A model generated the notes under the pieces. That model was not told the origin of the DNA and searched no databases. It saw only the letters and a program-made list of their open reading frames with translations. 60,326 nt of DNA from an uncultured Bacteroidales bacterium (GTDB lineage Bacteria; Bacteroidota; Bacteroidia; Bacteroidales; UBA932), in NCBI GenBank assembly GCA_945868745.1, contig CAMBMK010000004.1, positions 1 through 60,326 on the forward strand, read 5' to 3'. Shown here piece by piece: positions 45,308 through 57,914 of this stretch. The number at the start of each line of letters is the position of its first letter. Position 1 is the first letter of the stretch. The position numbers and the translations under genes were made by a program.

Positions 45308-45315
45308 TAAATTTG
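45308..45315 (+). promoter_or_regulatory. -7 box for uvrA
   Basis: TAAATTTG (45308-45315) lies 35 bases upstream of the uvrA ATG and mirrors the divergent minus-strand box at 45273. No convincing -33 element was found. Confidence 0.5.
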
Positions 45316-45349
45316 TGTTCTGCGGAATCCAATTTTGCGCAGAAGGGAA

Positions 45350-48145
45350 ATGTCAGAAAAAAGGGAATACATTCAGATACACGGCGCCAAGGCGCACAAC
45401 CTCAAGGGGATTAATGTGGATATACCGAGGGGCGAGTTTGTCGTCGTGACCGGACTCAGCGGCAGCGGAAAGTCCTCCCTCGCCTTCGACACGGTCTATG
45501 CCGAAGGCCAGCGCAGGTATATGGATACCCTCAGCACCTATGCCAAGCATTTCATGGGCATACTGGAAAAGCCCGAGGTCGAGGAGATCAAGGGCCTGAG
45601 CCCGATAATTGCCATCCAGCAGAAGACCACCGGCAACAATCCGCGCTCAACGGTCGGCACCATCACGGAGATCTACGACTTCCTCAGGCTTCTCTATTCC
45701 AAGGCGTCGCGGGCCTATTCTCCGGTGACCGGAAAGGAGATGGTGCGCTATACCGACGAGCAGATTGTGGAGCTCATCCTTTCGGGCTACCGCGGGCGCA
45801 AATGCTATCTTCTTGCCCCGCTTGTGCGCGGCCGCAAGGGCCACTACAAGGAGCTTTTCGACCAGATGAGAAAGCGCGGCTACAGCCAGGTGCGCATCGA
45901 CGGGGAACTGCGCGAACTGGCCGAGGTTACTGCCCTGGACCGCTACAAGCCTCATTTCATTGAGCTCGTCATCGACAAGCTCAAGCCTGCGGAAGGGGAT
46001 GTGAAAAGGATAAAGGACAGCGTGATGACGGCCCTTTCCCGCGGACACGGCTCGCTTGCCGTGATGGACATGGAGACCGGCGAGGTGAGGCATTTCTCAA
46101 AGCATCTCGTGGACCCGGATTCGGGGATGTCCATCCAGGAGCCGCAGCCGCACACATTCTCGTTCAATTCCCCCGAGGGATACTGCCCCCACTGCAAGGG
46201 CCTCGGAAGGATTGTCGATGTCAATATCGACACCATCATCCCCGACCGCAGCGTCTCCATTGCCGACGGAGGCATCGTGCCCCTGGGCAAATTGAGGATG
46301 ACCAAAAAGTTTGACATCGTAAGGAGCATCGCACGTAAATACAACATATCCCTCTATGACCCTATTGAAGCCTTGCCTGACGAAGTGGTCTCCCTGCTTG
46401 TGTTCGGCTCTGACGAGCTTTTCCGCATCGGGGACGGGGTGCAGAGCGAGATGGCGGCATTCCCGGGAGTGGTGGACAATATCGAGGACACCATTGTCTG
46501 CCCGGTGTGCCACGGGACGAGACTCCGCCCGGAGACAGCCTGCTTCAGGATAGACGGGAAGACGATTTCCGAGGTGGCGGCCATGGAGATCAGCGAACTT
46601 CAGAAATGGATAGTCTCCCTGCCGGAAAAGCTTTCGCAGAGGGAAAACAGCATTGCGCGCGACATACTGAAGGAGCTGCGCGAAAGGGTGGGCTTCATGA
46701 TGGACGTAGGCCTTGACTATCTGTCGCTTGACCGCACGACTTCCTCGCTTTCGGGAGGGGAGGGCCAGCGTATCCGTCTTGCCACCCAGATAGGCTCCAA
46801 GCTCGTCAATGTGCTCTACATCCTCGACGAGCCGAGTATCGGCCTCCACCAGAAGGACAACCGCAAGCTCATCAATTCCCTGAAGGAGCTCCGCGACGAA
46901 GGCAATTCGGTGATGGTGGTTGAGCACGATGCCGAGACGATGTATTCGGCCGACTGGCTGGTGGATGTGGGCCCGGGAGCCGGAGTGGAGGGCGGAAAAA
47001 TCTGCCTGAGCGCCCCTGTGCCTGTTGCCCTGAAGGGCGAAAAACCTGATGGGGAGACGCTCTCCCACTGCATTCTCGGCCCGTCCGTCACCCTTGACTA
47101 TCTCTCGGGCAGGGAGAGCATCCCTGTGCCGAAAGTTCGCCGCCGCGGCAACGGCCTTACCCTCGGGATCCGCGGTGCAAGGGGCAACAACCTCAAAAAC
47201 ATAGACATAGACTTTCCCCTGGGCTGCTTCATAGGCATCAGCGGAGTGTCCGGAAGCGGCAAGTCCTCGCTGATTGACGACACCCTCATGCCGGTGCTGA
47301 AAAACCTGCTCTACAATGCCAGGCTCCATCCGCTCGAATACGACAGCATCACCGGCCTGGAGAATATCGACAAGCTCATAGAGATAGACCAGAGCCCTAT
47401 CGGAAGGACTCCGAGGAGCAATCCTGCCACCTTCACGGGCGTGTTCGGGGACATCCGCAACCTTTTTGCCGACACTATCGACGCAAAAGTGCGCGGTTTC
47501 GATTCGGGACGGTTCTCGTTCAATGTGCCGGGGGGCCGCTGCGAGGAGTGCAAGGGAGCCGGCATCAAGGTGATAGAGATGAATTTCCTGCCTTCGGTCA
47601 ATGTGGTCTGCGACGAATGCCGCGGCCGGCGCTACAAGGACGACACCCTTGCCGTCCGCTACAAGGGCAAGAATATCAACGATGTGCTCGAAATGTCCAT
47701 CAGCGAGGCGTATGAATTCTTCTTGAGCGTGCCGAAAATTGCCCAGAAGCTCAAGGCCCTGGTGGATGTGGGCCTGGGCTATGTCCATCTCGGCCAGTCC
47801 GCCGTGACGCTTTCCGGAGGGGAGAGCCAGAGGATGAAGCTGGCGGCCGAATTGTTCCGCAAGGCCACTGGAAACACCCTTTACATACTCGACGAGCCGA
47901 CCACAGGCCTGCATTTTGCAGACATAAAGGTCTTGCTCGGGGTGCTTCAGCAACTTGTTGACCAGGGCAATACCGTAATAATAATCGAGCACAACCTCGA
48001 TGTCCTCAAATCCGTTGACTACATCTTCGACATGGGTCCCGACGGAGGGCGGAGAGGCGGCACAATAGTGTCGCAAGGCACTCCGGAGCATGTCGCGGCA
48101 GACCCGCATTCGGTCACCGGGCCGTTCCTCGGGGAAGTGCTCTAA
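45350..48145 (+). CDS. uvrA: Excinuclease ABC subunit UvrA
   Basis: The 931-residue ATPase finds bulky DNA lesions and loads UvrB. ABC domain I has Walker [10 protein letters not shown] (K41) and signature [17 protein letters not shown] with [13 protein letters not shown]. The UvrB-binding stretch [20 protein letters not shown] is kept, which argues for UvrA1 rather than UvrA2. The zinc pair is CPHC (279-282) and CPVC (384-387). Domain II has GVSGSGKSS, zinc CEEC ... [19 protein letters not shown] and [13 protein letters not shown] 45350 is preferred to an in-frame start five codons earlier because it gives the usual [13 protein letters not shown]. The nucleoside kinase gene follows by 30 bases. 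Confidence 0.97.
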   Translation: MSEKREYIQIHGAKAHNLKGINVDIPRGEFVVVTGLSGSGKSSLAFDTVYAEGQRRYMDTLSTYAKHFMGILEKPEVEEIKGLSPIIAIQQKTTGNNPRSTVGTITEIYDFLRLLYSKASRAYSPVTGKEMVRYTDEQIVELILSGYRGRKCYLLAPLVRGRKGHYKELFDQMRKRGYSQVRIDGELRELAEVTALDRYKPHFIELVIDKLKPAEGDVKRIKDSVMTALSRGHGSLAVMDMETGEVRHFSKHLVDPDSGMSIQEPQPHTFSFNSPEGYCPHCKGLGRIVDVNIDTIIPDRSVSIADGGIVPLGKLRMTKKFDIVRSIARKYNISLYDPIEALPDEVVSLLVFGSDELFRIGDGVQSEMAAFPGVVDNIEDTIVCPVCHGTRLRPETACFRIDGKTISEVAAMEISELQKWIVSLPEKLSQRENSIARDILKELRERVGFMMDVGLDYLSLDRTTSSLSGGEGQRIRLATQIGSKLVNVLYILDEPSIGLHQKDNRKLINSLKELRDEGNSVMVVEHDAETMYSADWLVDVGPGAGVEGGKICLSAPVPVALKGEKPDGETLSHCILGPSVTLDYLSGRESIPVPKVRRRGNGLTLGIRGARGNNLKNIDIDFPLGCFIGISGVSGSGKSSLIDDTLMPVLKNLLYNARLHPLEYDSITGLENIDKLIEIDQSPIGRTPRSNPATFTGVFGDIRNLFADTIDAKVRGFDSGRFSFNVPGGRCEECKGAGIKVIEMNFLPSVNVVCDECRGRRYKDDTLAVRYKGKNINDVLEMSISEAYEFFLSVPKIAQKLKALVDVGLGYVHLGQSAVTLSGGESQRMKLAAELFRKATGNTLYILDEPTTGLHFADIKVLLGVLQQLVDQGNTVIIIEHNLDVLKSVDYIFDMGPDGGRRGGTIVSQGTPEHVAADPHSVTGPFLGEVL

Positions 48146-48175
48146 CCAGCCGGCCGTCTGATACGGCCAGTTTAT

Positions 48176-49843
48176 ATGGACAATATCTTGATTACCTGCG
48201 GCGGAAAGAAGATTCCTGTCGCGTTCGGAACACTGCTTTCCGACATCGTTCCCCTGACCGGAAGAAGCGGCGCAAAACCGCTTGCCGCACTCGTTGACCA
48301 CAGGCTCAGGGACCTTTCATACAGGATTACAGGCCCTCACGAGGTCGAATTCATCGATTATCTCCACAGTGACGGACGCCGCTGCTATGTGCGTTCGCTC
48401 TGTTTTGTGCTCCAGAAGGCCGTCTCGGAGCTTTTCCCGGAGGACGTCCTCGTGATAGACCATTCGCTCCCGAGCGGACTCTACTGCAAGCTCACCTGCG
48501 CGGACGGCAGCCTGCGGACGGTCTCCGATGCCGACCTTGAGAAAATCCATTCGAGGATGCTCGACATCGTGGCGGCCGACTTCCCGTTCGTGCGCAGCGA
48601 GATGCCCGTGGACGAGGCGGCGGAGCTTTTCACCTCCCACCGCCAAATCGACAAGGCCGGGCTCTTCAGGAGCATCGGATGCTTTTCCGTCACGGTCTAT
48701 ACCCTTGACGGATACACAGATACCTTCCACGGTGCCCTTGTACCTTCCTCCGGATATCTGCGGGTGTTCAACCTCACGGTGTTCGGCGAGGGCTTCTGCC
48801 TGCAGCCTCCGGTAATCGGCAATCCAGACAGGGTGATGCCGATGAAGCGCCAGAGCAAGATCGCGGCATCGCTCAAGGAGTATTCGCAGTGGTGTGACGT
48901 GTTGGGCATCAAGGGGATAGGCTCGCTAAACAAGGCCATAAGCGAAGGCCGTGCAGTGGAGATCATCAATCTTGCCGAAGCCCGTCAGGAAAGGAAGTAC
49001 GCAGCCATTGCCGACAGGATCCTCGAGGCCCTGGACCGCATCCGCATCGTGATGATAGCCGGGCCGTCCTCAAGCGGCAAGACTTCCTCATCGCTGCGGC
49101 TTGCCCTCCAGTGCAGGGTGCTCGGCATGAACCCGAAGGTCATCGAGCTCGACAATTATTTCCTCAACCGTGAGGACACCCCGCTGGACGAGTTCGGCAA
49201 CAAGGACTATGAGTCGCTCTACGCCATGGACCTTGACTTCCTCAATCATCAGCTCAACGATCTTCTCGCAGGAAGGGAAATCGAGGTGCCGAAATTTGAT
49301 TTCAAGGAGGGCCGGAGGGTGTTCACAGGCAAGCGCCTGCACCTCGAAAGCAACGACATCCTCATAATGGAAGGCATCCACGCCCTCAATCCCGACCTCA
49401 CCCCTTCGGTGGACCAGTCGAGGATCTTCAGGGTATATGCTTCGGCGCTGACCTCGCTCAACATCGACGAGAACAACAACATCTCCACCACCGACAACCG
49501 TCTGCTGCGCCGCATGGTGCGCGACAACCGTGTGCGCGGCATCACTCCGGAAGACACCATACTCCGCTGGCCGAGCGTCCGCAGGGGAGAGGAACGCAAC
49601 ATCTTCCCGTTCCAGGAAAATGCCGATGCGGCCTTCAACTCCGCCCTGATTTTCGAGCTCCCGATGCTCAAATACTACGCGGAACCGCTCCTGCTGCGCA
49701 TCCCGCCGGCTTCCCCTGCCTACAGCGAGGCCGTCAGGCTGCTCAAATTCCTCGACAGGATTGTGCCCCTGTCGCCTTCGGAGATAGCTGCAATCCCGCC
49801 TACTTCGATAATGCGCGAATTCATCGGCGGCCAGACTTTGTAG
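48176..49843 (+). CDS. Nucleoside (uridine-like) kinase with ThrRS-type N-terminal half
   Basis: The 555-residue protein joins a TGS-like ubiquitin-fold (about 1-60) and a threonyl-tRNA-synthetase-like second additional domain (about 60-240: the HSLPSGLYCKL and SRMLDIVAADFPFVRSEMP segments) to a C-terminal uridine-kinase-type P-loop domain: IAGPSSSGKTSSSLRLALQC, IELDNYFLNREDTPLDEFGN, DILIMEGIHALNP and RRMVRDNRVRG. This fusion is common in Bacteroidota and Clostridia and is annotated as nucleoside kinase. Exact substrate is unproven. It lies just downstream of uvrA with no terminator and before deoxynucleoside kinase 2, reinforcing a nucleoside-salvage theme. Confidence 0.9.
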   Translation: MDNILITCGGKKIPVAFGTLLSDIVPLTGRSGAKPLAALVDHRLRDLSYRITGPHEVEFIDYLHSDGRRCYVRSLCFVLQKAVSELFPEDVLVIDHSLPSGLYCKLTCADGSLRTVSDADLEKIHSRMLDIVAADFPFVRSEMPVDEAAELFTSHRQIDKAGLFRSIGCFSVTVYTLDGYTDTFHGALVPSSGYLRVFNLTVFGEGFCLQPPVIGNPDRVMPMKRQSKIAASLKEYSQWCDVLGIKGIGSLNKAISEGRAVEIINLAEARQERKYAAIADRILEALDRIRIVMIAGPSSSGKTSSSLRLALQCRVLGMNPKVIELDNYFLNREDTPLDEFGNKDYESLYAMDLDFLNHQLNDLLAGREIEVPKFDFKEGRRVFTGKRLHLESNDILIMEGIHALNPDLTPSVDQSRIFRVYASALTSLNIDENNNISTTDNRLLRRMVRDNRVRGITPEDTILRWPSVRRGEERNIFPFQENADAAFNSALIFELPMLKYYAEPLLLRIPPASPAYSEAVRLLKFLDRIVPLSPSEIAAIPPTSIMREFIGGQTL

Positions 49844-49885
49844 GGAGTTACCCCCCGCCCTGTTTGAGAAACCTGAATAATTTTG

Positions 49886-49893
49886 TATTTTTG
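49886..49893 (+). promoter_or_regulatory. -7 promoter box for deoxynucleoside kinase 2
   Basis: TATTTTTG (49886-49893) fits TAnnTTTG. TTTG at 49863-49866 is spaced about 22 bases. Start codon at 49937. Confidence 0.5.
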
Positions 49894-49936
49894 TAAGATT
49901 ACAGGGACATTCAAGAAACTCAAAAGGTTATAGATT

Positions 49937-50572
49937 ATGCATATAGCGATAGCAGGCAATATCGGCAGCGGCAAGACGACGCTCACGCGGATGCTCGCGG
50001 AGCACTACGGCTGGACTCCGAAATACGAATCAGTGGACTTCAACCCTTATCTCGCGGATTTCTATGCGGATATGGAGAGGTGGTCGTTCAATACCCAGAT
50101 TTTCTTTCTCAACAAGCGCTTCAAGGATGTCGTGGACATAGCGGGAAAGGACGAAATCGTCATCCAGGACCGCACCATCTATGAGGATGCGCGCATCTTC
50201 GCGCCCAACCTCCACGCCATGGGACAGCTCTCCTCGAGGGATTTCGAGACCTACAGCGAGCTTTTCGACCTGATGATGTCGCTTGTCAAGGCGCCTGACC
50301 TCCTGATCTACCTCAAGAGCTCGATTCCTAACCTTGTGGCACAGATCCAGAAACGCGGGCGCGAGTATGAGAAGGGCATCCGCATCGACTACCTCGCGGG
50401 ACTCAACCAGCGCTACGAGGAGTGGATTGCCGGCTATGACCACAATCTCCTGGTCATCGATGCCGACCGCTACAAGTTTGCCAACCGTGCGGAAGATTTC
50501 GAGGCCGTGCTCAACATGATAGACAGCCGTCTTTTCGGACTTTTCCCTCCGGAGGATGCAGGAAAAATCTGA
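49937..50572 (+). CDS. Deoxynucleoside kinase, paralog 2
   Basis: The 211-residue enzyme is collinear with the kinase at 43931: P-loop GNIGSGKTTLTRMLA, then EHYGWTPKYESVDFNPYL, IQDRTIYEDARIF, LVKAPDLLIYLKSSIPNLVA, QKRGREYEKG and DSRLFGLFP at the end. Differences sit mainly in the base-pocket region, where VFEGVHVFVANN is replaced by IYEDARIFAPNL, so the two may prefer different deoxynucleosides or form a heterodimer, as in Lactobacillus dAK/dGK. It has its own promoter and stands 97 bases before eno. Confidence 0.93.
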   Translation: MHIAIAGNIGSGKTTLTRMLAEHYGWTPKYESVDFNPYLADFYADMERWSFNTQIFFLNKRFKDVVDIAGKDEIVIQDRTIYEDARIFAPNLHAMGQLSSRDFETYSELFDLMMSLVKAPDLLIYLKSSIPNLVAQIQKRGREYEKGIRIDYLAGLNQRYEEWIAGYDHNLLVIDADRYKFANRAEDFEAVLNMIDSRLFGLFPPEDAGKI

Positions 50573-50595
50573 TGCGGGACTGTTTTTCGGTCCAC

Positions 50596-50629
50596 TTGCG
50601 GCATTTGTCGCAAATAATTGCTAAATTTG
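50596..50629 (+). promoter_or_regulatory. Promoter of eno
   Basis: TTG (50596-50598) and TAAATTTGC (50622-50630) with the canonical 26-base spacing, the clearest promoter of the window. ATG 50670 follows after about 40 bases. Confidence 0.8.
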
Positions 50630-50663
50630 CGGCGCTTAAAGGAAATAACTCTTAAATTTTTGA

Positions 50664-51977
<1,314 letters not shown>

Positions 51978-51998
51978 TTTTTCCTGATCCCATATCGG

Positions 51999-52029
51999 GG
52001 CCGTGCCGGTGCTGGCACGGCCTTTTTTT
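51999..52029 (+). terminator. Rho-independent terminator of eno
   Basis: GGCCGTGCC / GGCACGGCC perfect 9-bp stem with a 6-base loop, followed directly by seven T (52023-52029). Confidence 0.95.
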
Positions 52030-52083
52030 GTATGCCGGCGCTTTTTCCCGGGGCTGATGCAGGTCTTTTTGAAATAAAAAAAC

Positions 52084-52091
52084 TATATTTG
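52084..52091 (+). promoter_or_regulatory. -7 promoter box of the ATP synthase operon
   Basis: TATATTTG matches the -7 consensus exactly. It lies about 92 bases upstream of atpD and before the leader hairpin. No TTG at the right spacing was found, so an activator may be needed or the box may be one of several. Confidence 0.55.
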
Positions 52092-52128
52092 AAGTCCGCG
52101 TGTCCAAAAAGCCCGCGTGATTTATTGA

Positions 52129-53703
<1,575 letters not shown>

Positions 53704-53709
53704 CATCCC

Positions 53710-53961
53710 ATGACAGCGGAGATTACACTCGAGATAATGTCCCCGGAAGAGAGGATAATGAGCCGCAAGGTGTACGGAGTCACCCTGCCGGGCATCGCCG
53801 GCAGTTTCCAGGTGCTCAGGAACCACGCCCCGCTCATTACCGCCCTCACTGCCGGCGACATCCGCTTCATGCTCGAGGACAGCTCCGTCCACAGCGTGAC
53901 CATTTCGGGAGGATTTGTGGAAGTCATTGACAATAAAGTAACTGCGATAGTGGAGATATGA
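53710..53961 (+). CDS. atpC: F1F0 ATP synthase subunit epsilon (short form)
   Basis: The 83-residue protein holds only the N-terminal beta-sandwich (LEIMSPEERIMSRKVYGVTL, LPGIAGSFQVLRNHAPLITA, SGGFVEVIDNKVTAIVEI). The C-terminal two-helix inhibitory domain of typical 130-140-residue epsilon subunits is absent, as seen in other Bacteroidota. ATP-dependent epsilon inhibition would therefore be lost. Its stop overlaps the atpB start (ATGA at 53958). Confidence 0.92.
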   Translation: MTAEITLEIMSPEERIMSRKVYGVTLPGIAGSFQVLRNHAPLITALTAGDIRFMLEDSSVHSVTISGGFVEVIDNKVTAIVEI

Positions 53962-54977
53962 GACTGTCAAGGGCGATAACGGCATTTATCCTGATGCTGC
54001 TGGCTTCTGTTACGCTCCGCGCGCAGGAGTCCGGCACGTCGGAAATCATATTCGGCCACATCGGGGATTCATACGGCTGGCATATCACCTGCTGGGACGG
54101 GCGCACCGTCGGGGTCCATCTCCCTGTGATTGTCCGCAGTCCGCAGACCGGATGGCATGTCTTCTCGTCTGCACGCCTTTCCCACGGCCGGGAATACGAA
54201 GGGTTCAGGATTGCCGCAGAGGGGGAGCCCCACGAAGGGAAAATAGTCCTTTCCGACGGCACGCGTCCCCTCGACATAAGCATTACCAAAAATGTTTTCG
54301 CGCTGATGGTCAGCAGTCTGCTCCTGCTGGTGATTGTGCTCTCCGCGGCACGCTGGTACCGCACTCATGACTCCACGTCCGAGGCCCCGAGGGGCATTGC
54401 AGCATTTGTGGAGCCTGTGGTGATGATGGTGCACGAAATGGCAAAGGAAAATATCGGGGAGGACTACAGGCGCTATTCCCCGTACCTTTGCGCCGCATTT
54501 TTCTTCATTCTCCTCAACAACCTGCTCGGGATTGTGCCGTTCTTCCCGTTCGGCGCCAATCTCACGGGCAACATCGCCGTAACCCTCGTGCTGGCGCTCT
54601 GCACCTTCCTTGCGGTCAACCTTTTCGGCAACAGGGAATACTACAGGGAGATGCTCTGCCCCGATGTGCCGGTGTTCCTCAAACCCATAATGCCTCTAAT
54701 CGAGGTGTTCAGCGCCATAATGAAGCCCGTGTCCCTCACAATCAGGCTGTTTGCCAATATGCTCGCGGGCCATATCATGATACTCGGCCTCGTGTGCGTC
54801 ATTTTCATAATAGCAAAATACGGAGCAGTCCTTTTCGGAGCGATGAGCGTGGTCTCGGTGCTTTTCGGGGTGTTCCTGGACCTGCTGGAATGTCTCGTGG
54901 CATTTGTGCAGGCCTATGTGTTCACGACACTTTCGTCGATCTATATCGGACTCTCAAGACAAAAGAATCATTCATAA
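53958..54977 (+). CDS. atpB: F1F0 ATP synthase subunit a with periplasmic N-terminal extension
   Basis: The 339-residue membrane subunit forms the proton half-channels. The essential Arg is R263 in SLTIRLFANMLAGHIMI. Other helices are NVFALMVSSLLLLVIVLSAA, PYLCAAFFFILLNNLLGIVP and the last one, VAFVQAYVFTTLSSIYIGLS. It begins with a signal-peptide-like segment (AITAFILMLLASVTLRAQES) and about 85 residues that would lie in the periplasm, making it about 70 residues longer than E. coli AtpB. Such extensions are usual in Bacteroidota. Confidence 0.95.
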   Translation: MRLSRAITAFILMLLASVTLRAQESGTSEIIFGHIGDSYGWHITCWDGRTVGVHLPVIVRSPQTGWHVFSSARLSHGREYEGFRIAAEGEPHEGKIVLSDGTRPLDISITKNVFALMVSSLLLLVIVLSAARWYRTHDSTSEAPRGIAAFVEPVVMMVHEMAKENIGEDYRRYSPYLCAAFFFILLNNLLGIVPFFPFGANLTGNIAVTLVLALCTFLAVNLFGNREYYREMLCPDVPVFLKPIMPLIEVFSAIMKPVSLTIRLFANMLAGHIMILGLVCVIFIIAKYGAVLFGAMSVVSVLFGVFLDLLECLVAFVQAYVFTTLSSIYIGLSRQKNHS

Positions 54978-54989
54978 ACGATTAAAGAT

Positions 54990-55235
54990 ATGTTACTTAC
55001 ATTTTTACTTCAGGCTACTGTCATAGGAAAGGCCGCTGCGGTGCTCGGTGCTGCCCTCGCAGCATTCGCAGGTGCATTCGGCATCTCCAAGATCGGCAAG
55101 TCGGCGATGGAAAGCATCGCGCGCCAGCCCGAGTCGGCAGGCAACTTGCGCTCGTCCCTCATCATTGCCGCAGGTATGGTCGAGGGTGCCGCCCTGTTTG
55201 CAATCATTGTCTGCCTGCTTGCGCTTGTACTGTAG
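54990..55235 (+). CDS. atpE: F1F0 ATP synthase subunit c
   Basis: The 81-residue hairpin has two glycine/alanine-rich helices joined by the polar ARQPE loop (residues 44-48). The ion-binding carboxylate is E65 in AAGMVEGAALFAIIV. The residue after the Glu is Gly and the next Ala, without the E-S/T pair typical of sodium-binding rings, so proton coupling is more likely. Confidence 0.96.
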   Translation: MLLTFLLQATVIGKAAAVLGAALAAFAGAFGISKIGKSAMESIARQPESAGNLRSSLIIAAGMVEGAALFAIIVCLLALVL

Positions 55236-55238
55236 ATT

Positions 55239-55757
55239 ATGAATCTGGTTACTCCCGATTCCGGCCTTCTTTTCTGGATGGTGCTGATTTTCGCCATCCT
55301 GCTTTTCCTGTTGTGGAGATTCGGCTTCCCTGTCATCACGGATATGGTGGACAGGCGCAGCGACCGTATAGATGAGGCGCTCCGGAAGGCCGAAGAGGCC
55401 GAGAGGCGCATGCGTGACCTTGCCTCGGAGCAGGAGGCGCTGCTTGAAAGGACACGTCTGGAGCAGGATGAAATCATCCGCGAGGCCGCCAGGGAAAAGG
55501 CGCAGATAATCAGCGATGCGCAGACAGCGGCTTCTGCCGAGGCGGACAAGATCATCGCGCAGGCAAGGAAGACCATCGAAGCGGAGAAGGAAAGCGCCAT
55601 GCAGGAGCTGCGCTCCACGGTTGCAGAGCTTTCAGTTGCCGTCTCGGAGAAGATTCTGCGACAGGCCCTTTCAGGGGAAGAAGCACAGAGGGAGTATATC
55701 GGCAGGCTTCTTGACGGGCTGCCGCAACAATCTGACAGCAAGGAGGTCAAAAAGTGA
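55239..55757 (+). CDS. atpF: F1F0 ATP synthase subunit b
   Basis: The 172-residue stator has one N-terminal membrane helix (GLLFWMVLIFAILLFLLWRF) followed by a long charged alpha-helix (about 30-160) rich in A, E, R and K, with FPVITDMVDRRSDRIDEALR at its start. It links subunit a to delta. It begins 3 bases after atpE; its stop overlaps the GTG start of atpH. Confidence 0.95.
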   Translation: MNLVTPDSGLLFWMVLIFAILLFLLWRFGFPVITDMVDRRSDRIDEALRKAEEAERRMRDLASEQEALLERTRLEQDEIIREAAREKAQIISDAQTAASAEADKIIAQARKTIEAEKESAMQELRSTVAELSVAVSEKILRQALSGEEAQREYIGRLLDGLPQQSDSKEVKK

Positions 55758-56314
55758 GCATAGGTTCCGTTTCCGCCCGTTACGGGGAGGCTCTGCTGCG
55801 GTTTGCCGGCAAGGGCGATGCCGCTGCCAGAGTCTATGCGCAGGCGCTTGCCATTGAAAAAAGGCTTGTGTCCGTGCCGGACCTTGAGCGTTCGCTATCC
55901 GACCCTGAGGCGGTGTCGCCGGGGGAAAAGCTTCGCCTTCTTTCCTGCGCCGTTGCCCCGGAGCCTCTTGCAGGTGAGCTTTCCACCTTCTTTGCCCTCG
56001 TGATACGCCGCGGCCGGGCTGATATGCTCCGGTTCATCCTCCAGTCATATGCCCGTAAGTATGAGAATGCCAACGGCATCATCAGTGCGCGCATCATCAC
56101 GGCTGTCCCTCTTGGCGCCGAGATGCTGCGGGCCGTAAGGGAAAAGGCGTGCAGCATGACGGGAAAGGACGTGCGCTTTGAGGCGTCGGTGGATCCCGAC
56201 ATCATCGGGGGAGCGGTCATAATGACGGGAAACCGCCTTCTGGATGCCTCCGTGCGGCGTCAGCTTGAGGTGATCCGGGGCGGACTGGTAAACACACAAA
56301 AACGTATTCTTTAG
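55754..56314 (+). CDS. atpH: F1F0 ATP synthase subunit delta
   Basis: The 186-residue protein starts with GTG at 55754 inside the atpF stop (GTGA). It has the N-terminal helical bundle (SARYGEALLRFAGKGDAAAR) and the C-terminal domain with ARIITAVPLGAEMLRAVREK and DPDIIGGAVIMTGNRLLDAS, the conserved D-x-x-I-x-G-G-x-x-x-x-x-G-x-x-x-x-D-x-S pattern of OSCP/delta. It ties the stator to the top of F1. Confidence 0.93.
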   Translation: MSIGSVSARYGEALLRFAGKGDAAARVYAQALAIEKRLVSVPDLERSLSDPEAVSPGEKLRLLSCAVAPEPLAGELSTFFALVIRRGRADMLRFILQSYARKYENANGIISARIITAVPLGAEMLRAVREKACSMTGKDVRFEASVDPDIIGGAVIMTGNRLLDASVRRQLEVIRGGLVNTQKRIL

Positions 56315-56317
56315 CAA

Positions 56318-57907
56318 ATGTTACAGACTTCTGCCAAGCCGGGCGAAATCTCGGATGTGCTGCTGCAGCAGCTCCGGGGCATAGACATTTCGGCCAGGTA
56401 TGATGAAATAGGAAAGGTCCTGCAGGTCAGTGACGGCGTTGCGCGCGTCTATGGGCTCGAAAGTGCCGAGGCGGGCGAACTGCTCGACTTCGAGTGCGGC
56501 GTGACCGGTGTCGCGATGAACCTTGAGGAGGACAATGTGGGTGCGGTGCTTCTTGGTCCTACGGAGCCCGTGAAGGAGGGTATGGTGGTGCGGCGCACCG
56601 GAAGGATTGCCGGCATCAGGGTGGGGGAGGCAATGCTCGGAAGGGTGGTGGACCCTCTCGGCAACCCGCTGGACGGACTCGGGGAAATCGGGGGCGACCT
56701 CGTGGAGATGCCTCTTGAGCGCAAGGCTCCCGGAGTCATTTTCCGCCAGCCCGTGTGCGAGCCTCTGCAGACCGGCCTCAAGAGCATCGATTCGATGATT
56801 CCGATCGGAAGGGGGCAGAGGGAGCTGATCATCGGTGACCGTCAGACCGGAAAGACGGCCATTGCCATAGACACCATCATCAACCAGCGTGCGGATTATC
56901 TCGCCGGAAAGCCGGTATATTGTATCTATGTGGCTGTGGGACAGAAGGGAAGCACTGTTGCCAATATAGTGGAGACGCTTCGTTCGAAGGGCGCGATGGA
57001 CTATACCGTGGTGGTGGTAGCGACGGCGGGCGAGGCTGCCGCGCTCCAGTATTATGCCCCGTTTGCCGGAGCTGCCATCGGGGAGTATTTCCGTGACACG
57101 GGAAGGGATGCCCTTGTGGTCTATGACGACCTCTCCAAGCACGCTGTGGCCTACCGTGAGATATCCCTCATCCTGCGCCGTCCGTCCGGCCGCGAGGCGT
57201 ATCCGGGCGATGTGTTCTATCTCCATTCGAGACTTCTTGAGAGGGCCGCGAAGATCATCGGACAGCAGGAGGTGGCCATCCGGATGAACGACCTTCCGGA
57301 ATCCATCCGCAGCAGGGTGCGCGCAGGCGGTTCGCTCACGGCCCTTCCTGTCATCGAGACCCAGGCGGGGGATGTCTCGGCCTATATTCCTACCAATGTG
57401 ATATCAATCACCGACGGCCAGATCTATCTTGAAAGTTCGCTTTTCAACCAGGGCTTCCGGCCTGCGGTCAATGTGGGCATTTCTGTGTCCAGGGTAGGCT
57501 CGAGCGCCCAGGTCAGGAGTATGAAGAAGGTTGCGGGCACGCTCAAGATGGACCAGGCCCAATATAGTGAGCTTGAGGCATTTACAAAGTTCTCTACCGA
57601 TATGGACAAGGTCACGGCGATGCAGCTCGACAAAGGCCGCAAAAACAGCCGTCTGCTCATCCAGAAGCAGTACAGCCCTATGCCTGTGGGCGAACAGGTA
57701 GCGGTGCTCTATTGCGGGACCCGCGGTCTCATGGCCGACATAGCGGTAAGTGACGTGGATGCCTTCCAGGAAGAGTTCCTGGAGAGGATGAGGGCCTCGC
57801 ACTCCGATGTGCTTGACTCCCTTGCGGCGGGCAATTTTGACGCATCCATTGCAGGGACCATCGAGAAGGTGGCTGCAGGGGTGGTCAGGGGACTGACGCA
57901 AAAGTGA
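56318..57907 (+). CDS. atpA: F1F0 ATP synthase subunit alpha
   Basis: The 529-residue non-catalytic nucleotide-binding subunit shows Walker [59 protein letters not shown], the alpha-specific [20 protein letters not shown] and the arginine-finger region [20 protein letters not shown] / [18 protein letters not shown]. Length is usual for the phylum. Confidence 0.98.
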   Translation: MLQTSAKPGEISDVLLQQLRGIDISARYDEIGKVLQVSDGVARVYGLESAEAGELLDFECGVTGVAMNLEEDNVGAVLLGPTEPVKEGMVVRRTGRIAGIRVGEAMLGRVVDPLGNPLDGLGEIGGDLVEMPLERKAPGVIFRQPVCEPLQTGLKSIDSMIPIGRGQRELIIGDRQTGKTAIAIDTIINQRADYLAGKPVYCIYVAVGQKGSTVANIVETLRSKGAMDYTVVVVATAGEAAALQYYAPFAGAAIGEYFRDTGRDALVVYDDLSKHAVAYREISLILRRPSGREAYPGDVFYLHSRLLERAAKIIGQQEVAIRMNDLPESIRSRVRAGGSLTALPVIETQAGDVSAYIPTNVISITDGQIYLESSLFNQGFRPAVNVGISVSRVGSSAQVRSMKKVAGTLKMDQAQYSELEAFTKFSTDMDKVTAMQLDKGRKNSRLLIQKQYSPMPVGEQVAVLYCGTRGLMADIAVSDVDAFQEEFLERMRASHSDVLDSLAAGNFDASIAGTIEKVAAGVVRGLTQK

Positions 57908-57914
57908 TGCTGCC

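Noticed and set aside
45350..48145. UvrA2-type paralog involved in drug resistance
   Set aside because: The UvrB-interaction segment ([17 protein letters not shown]) is present, which UvrA2 lacks.
46097..48301. Very long open frame antisense to uvrA (also at 13264-15246, 9387-10979, 26196-27623 and 11481-13118)
   Set aside because: Each lies opposite a clearly identified gene in GC-rich sequence. The products have no domain and their composition mirrors the codon bias of the true gene.
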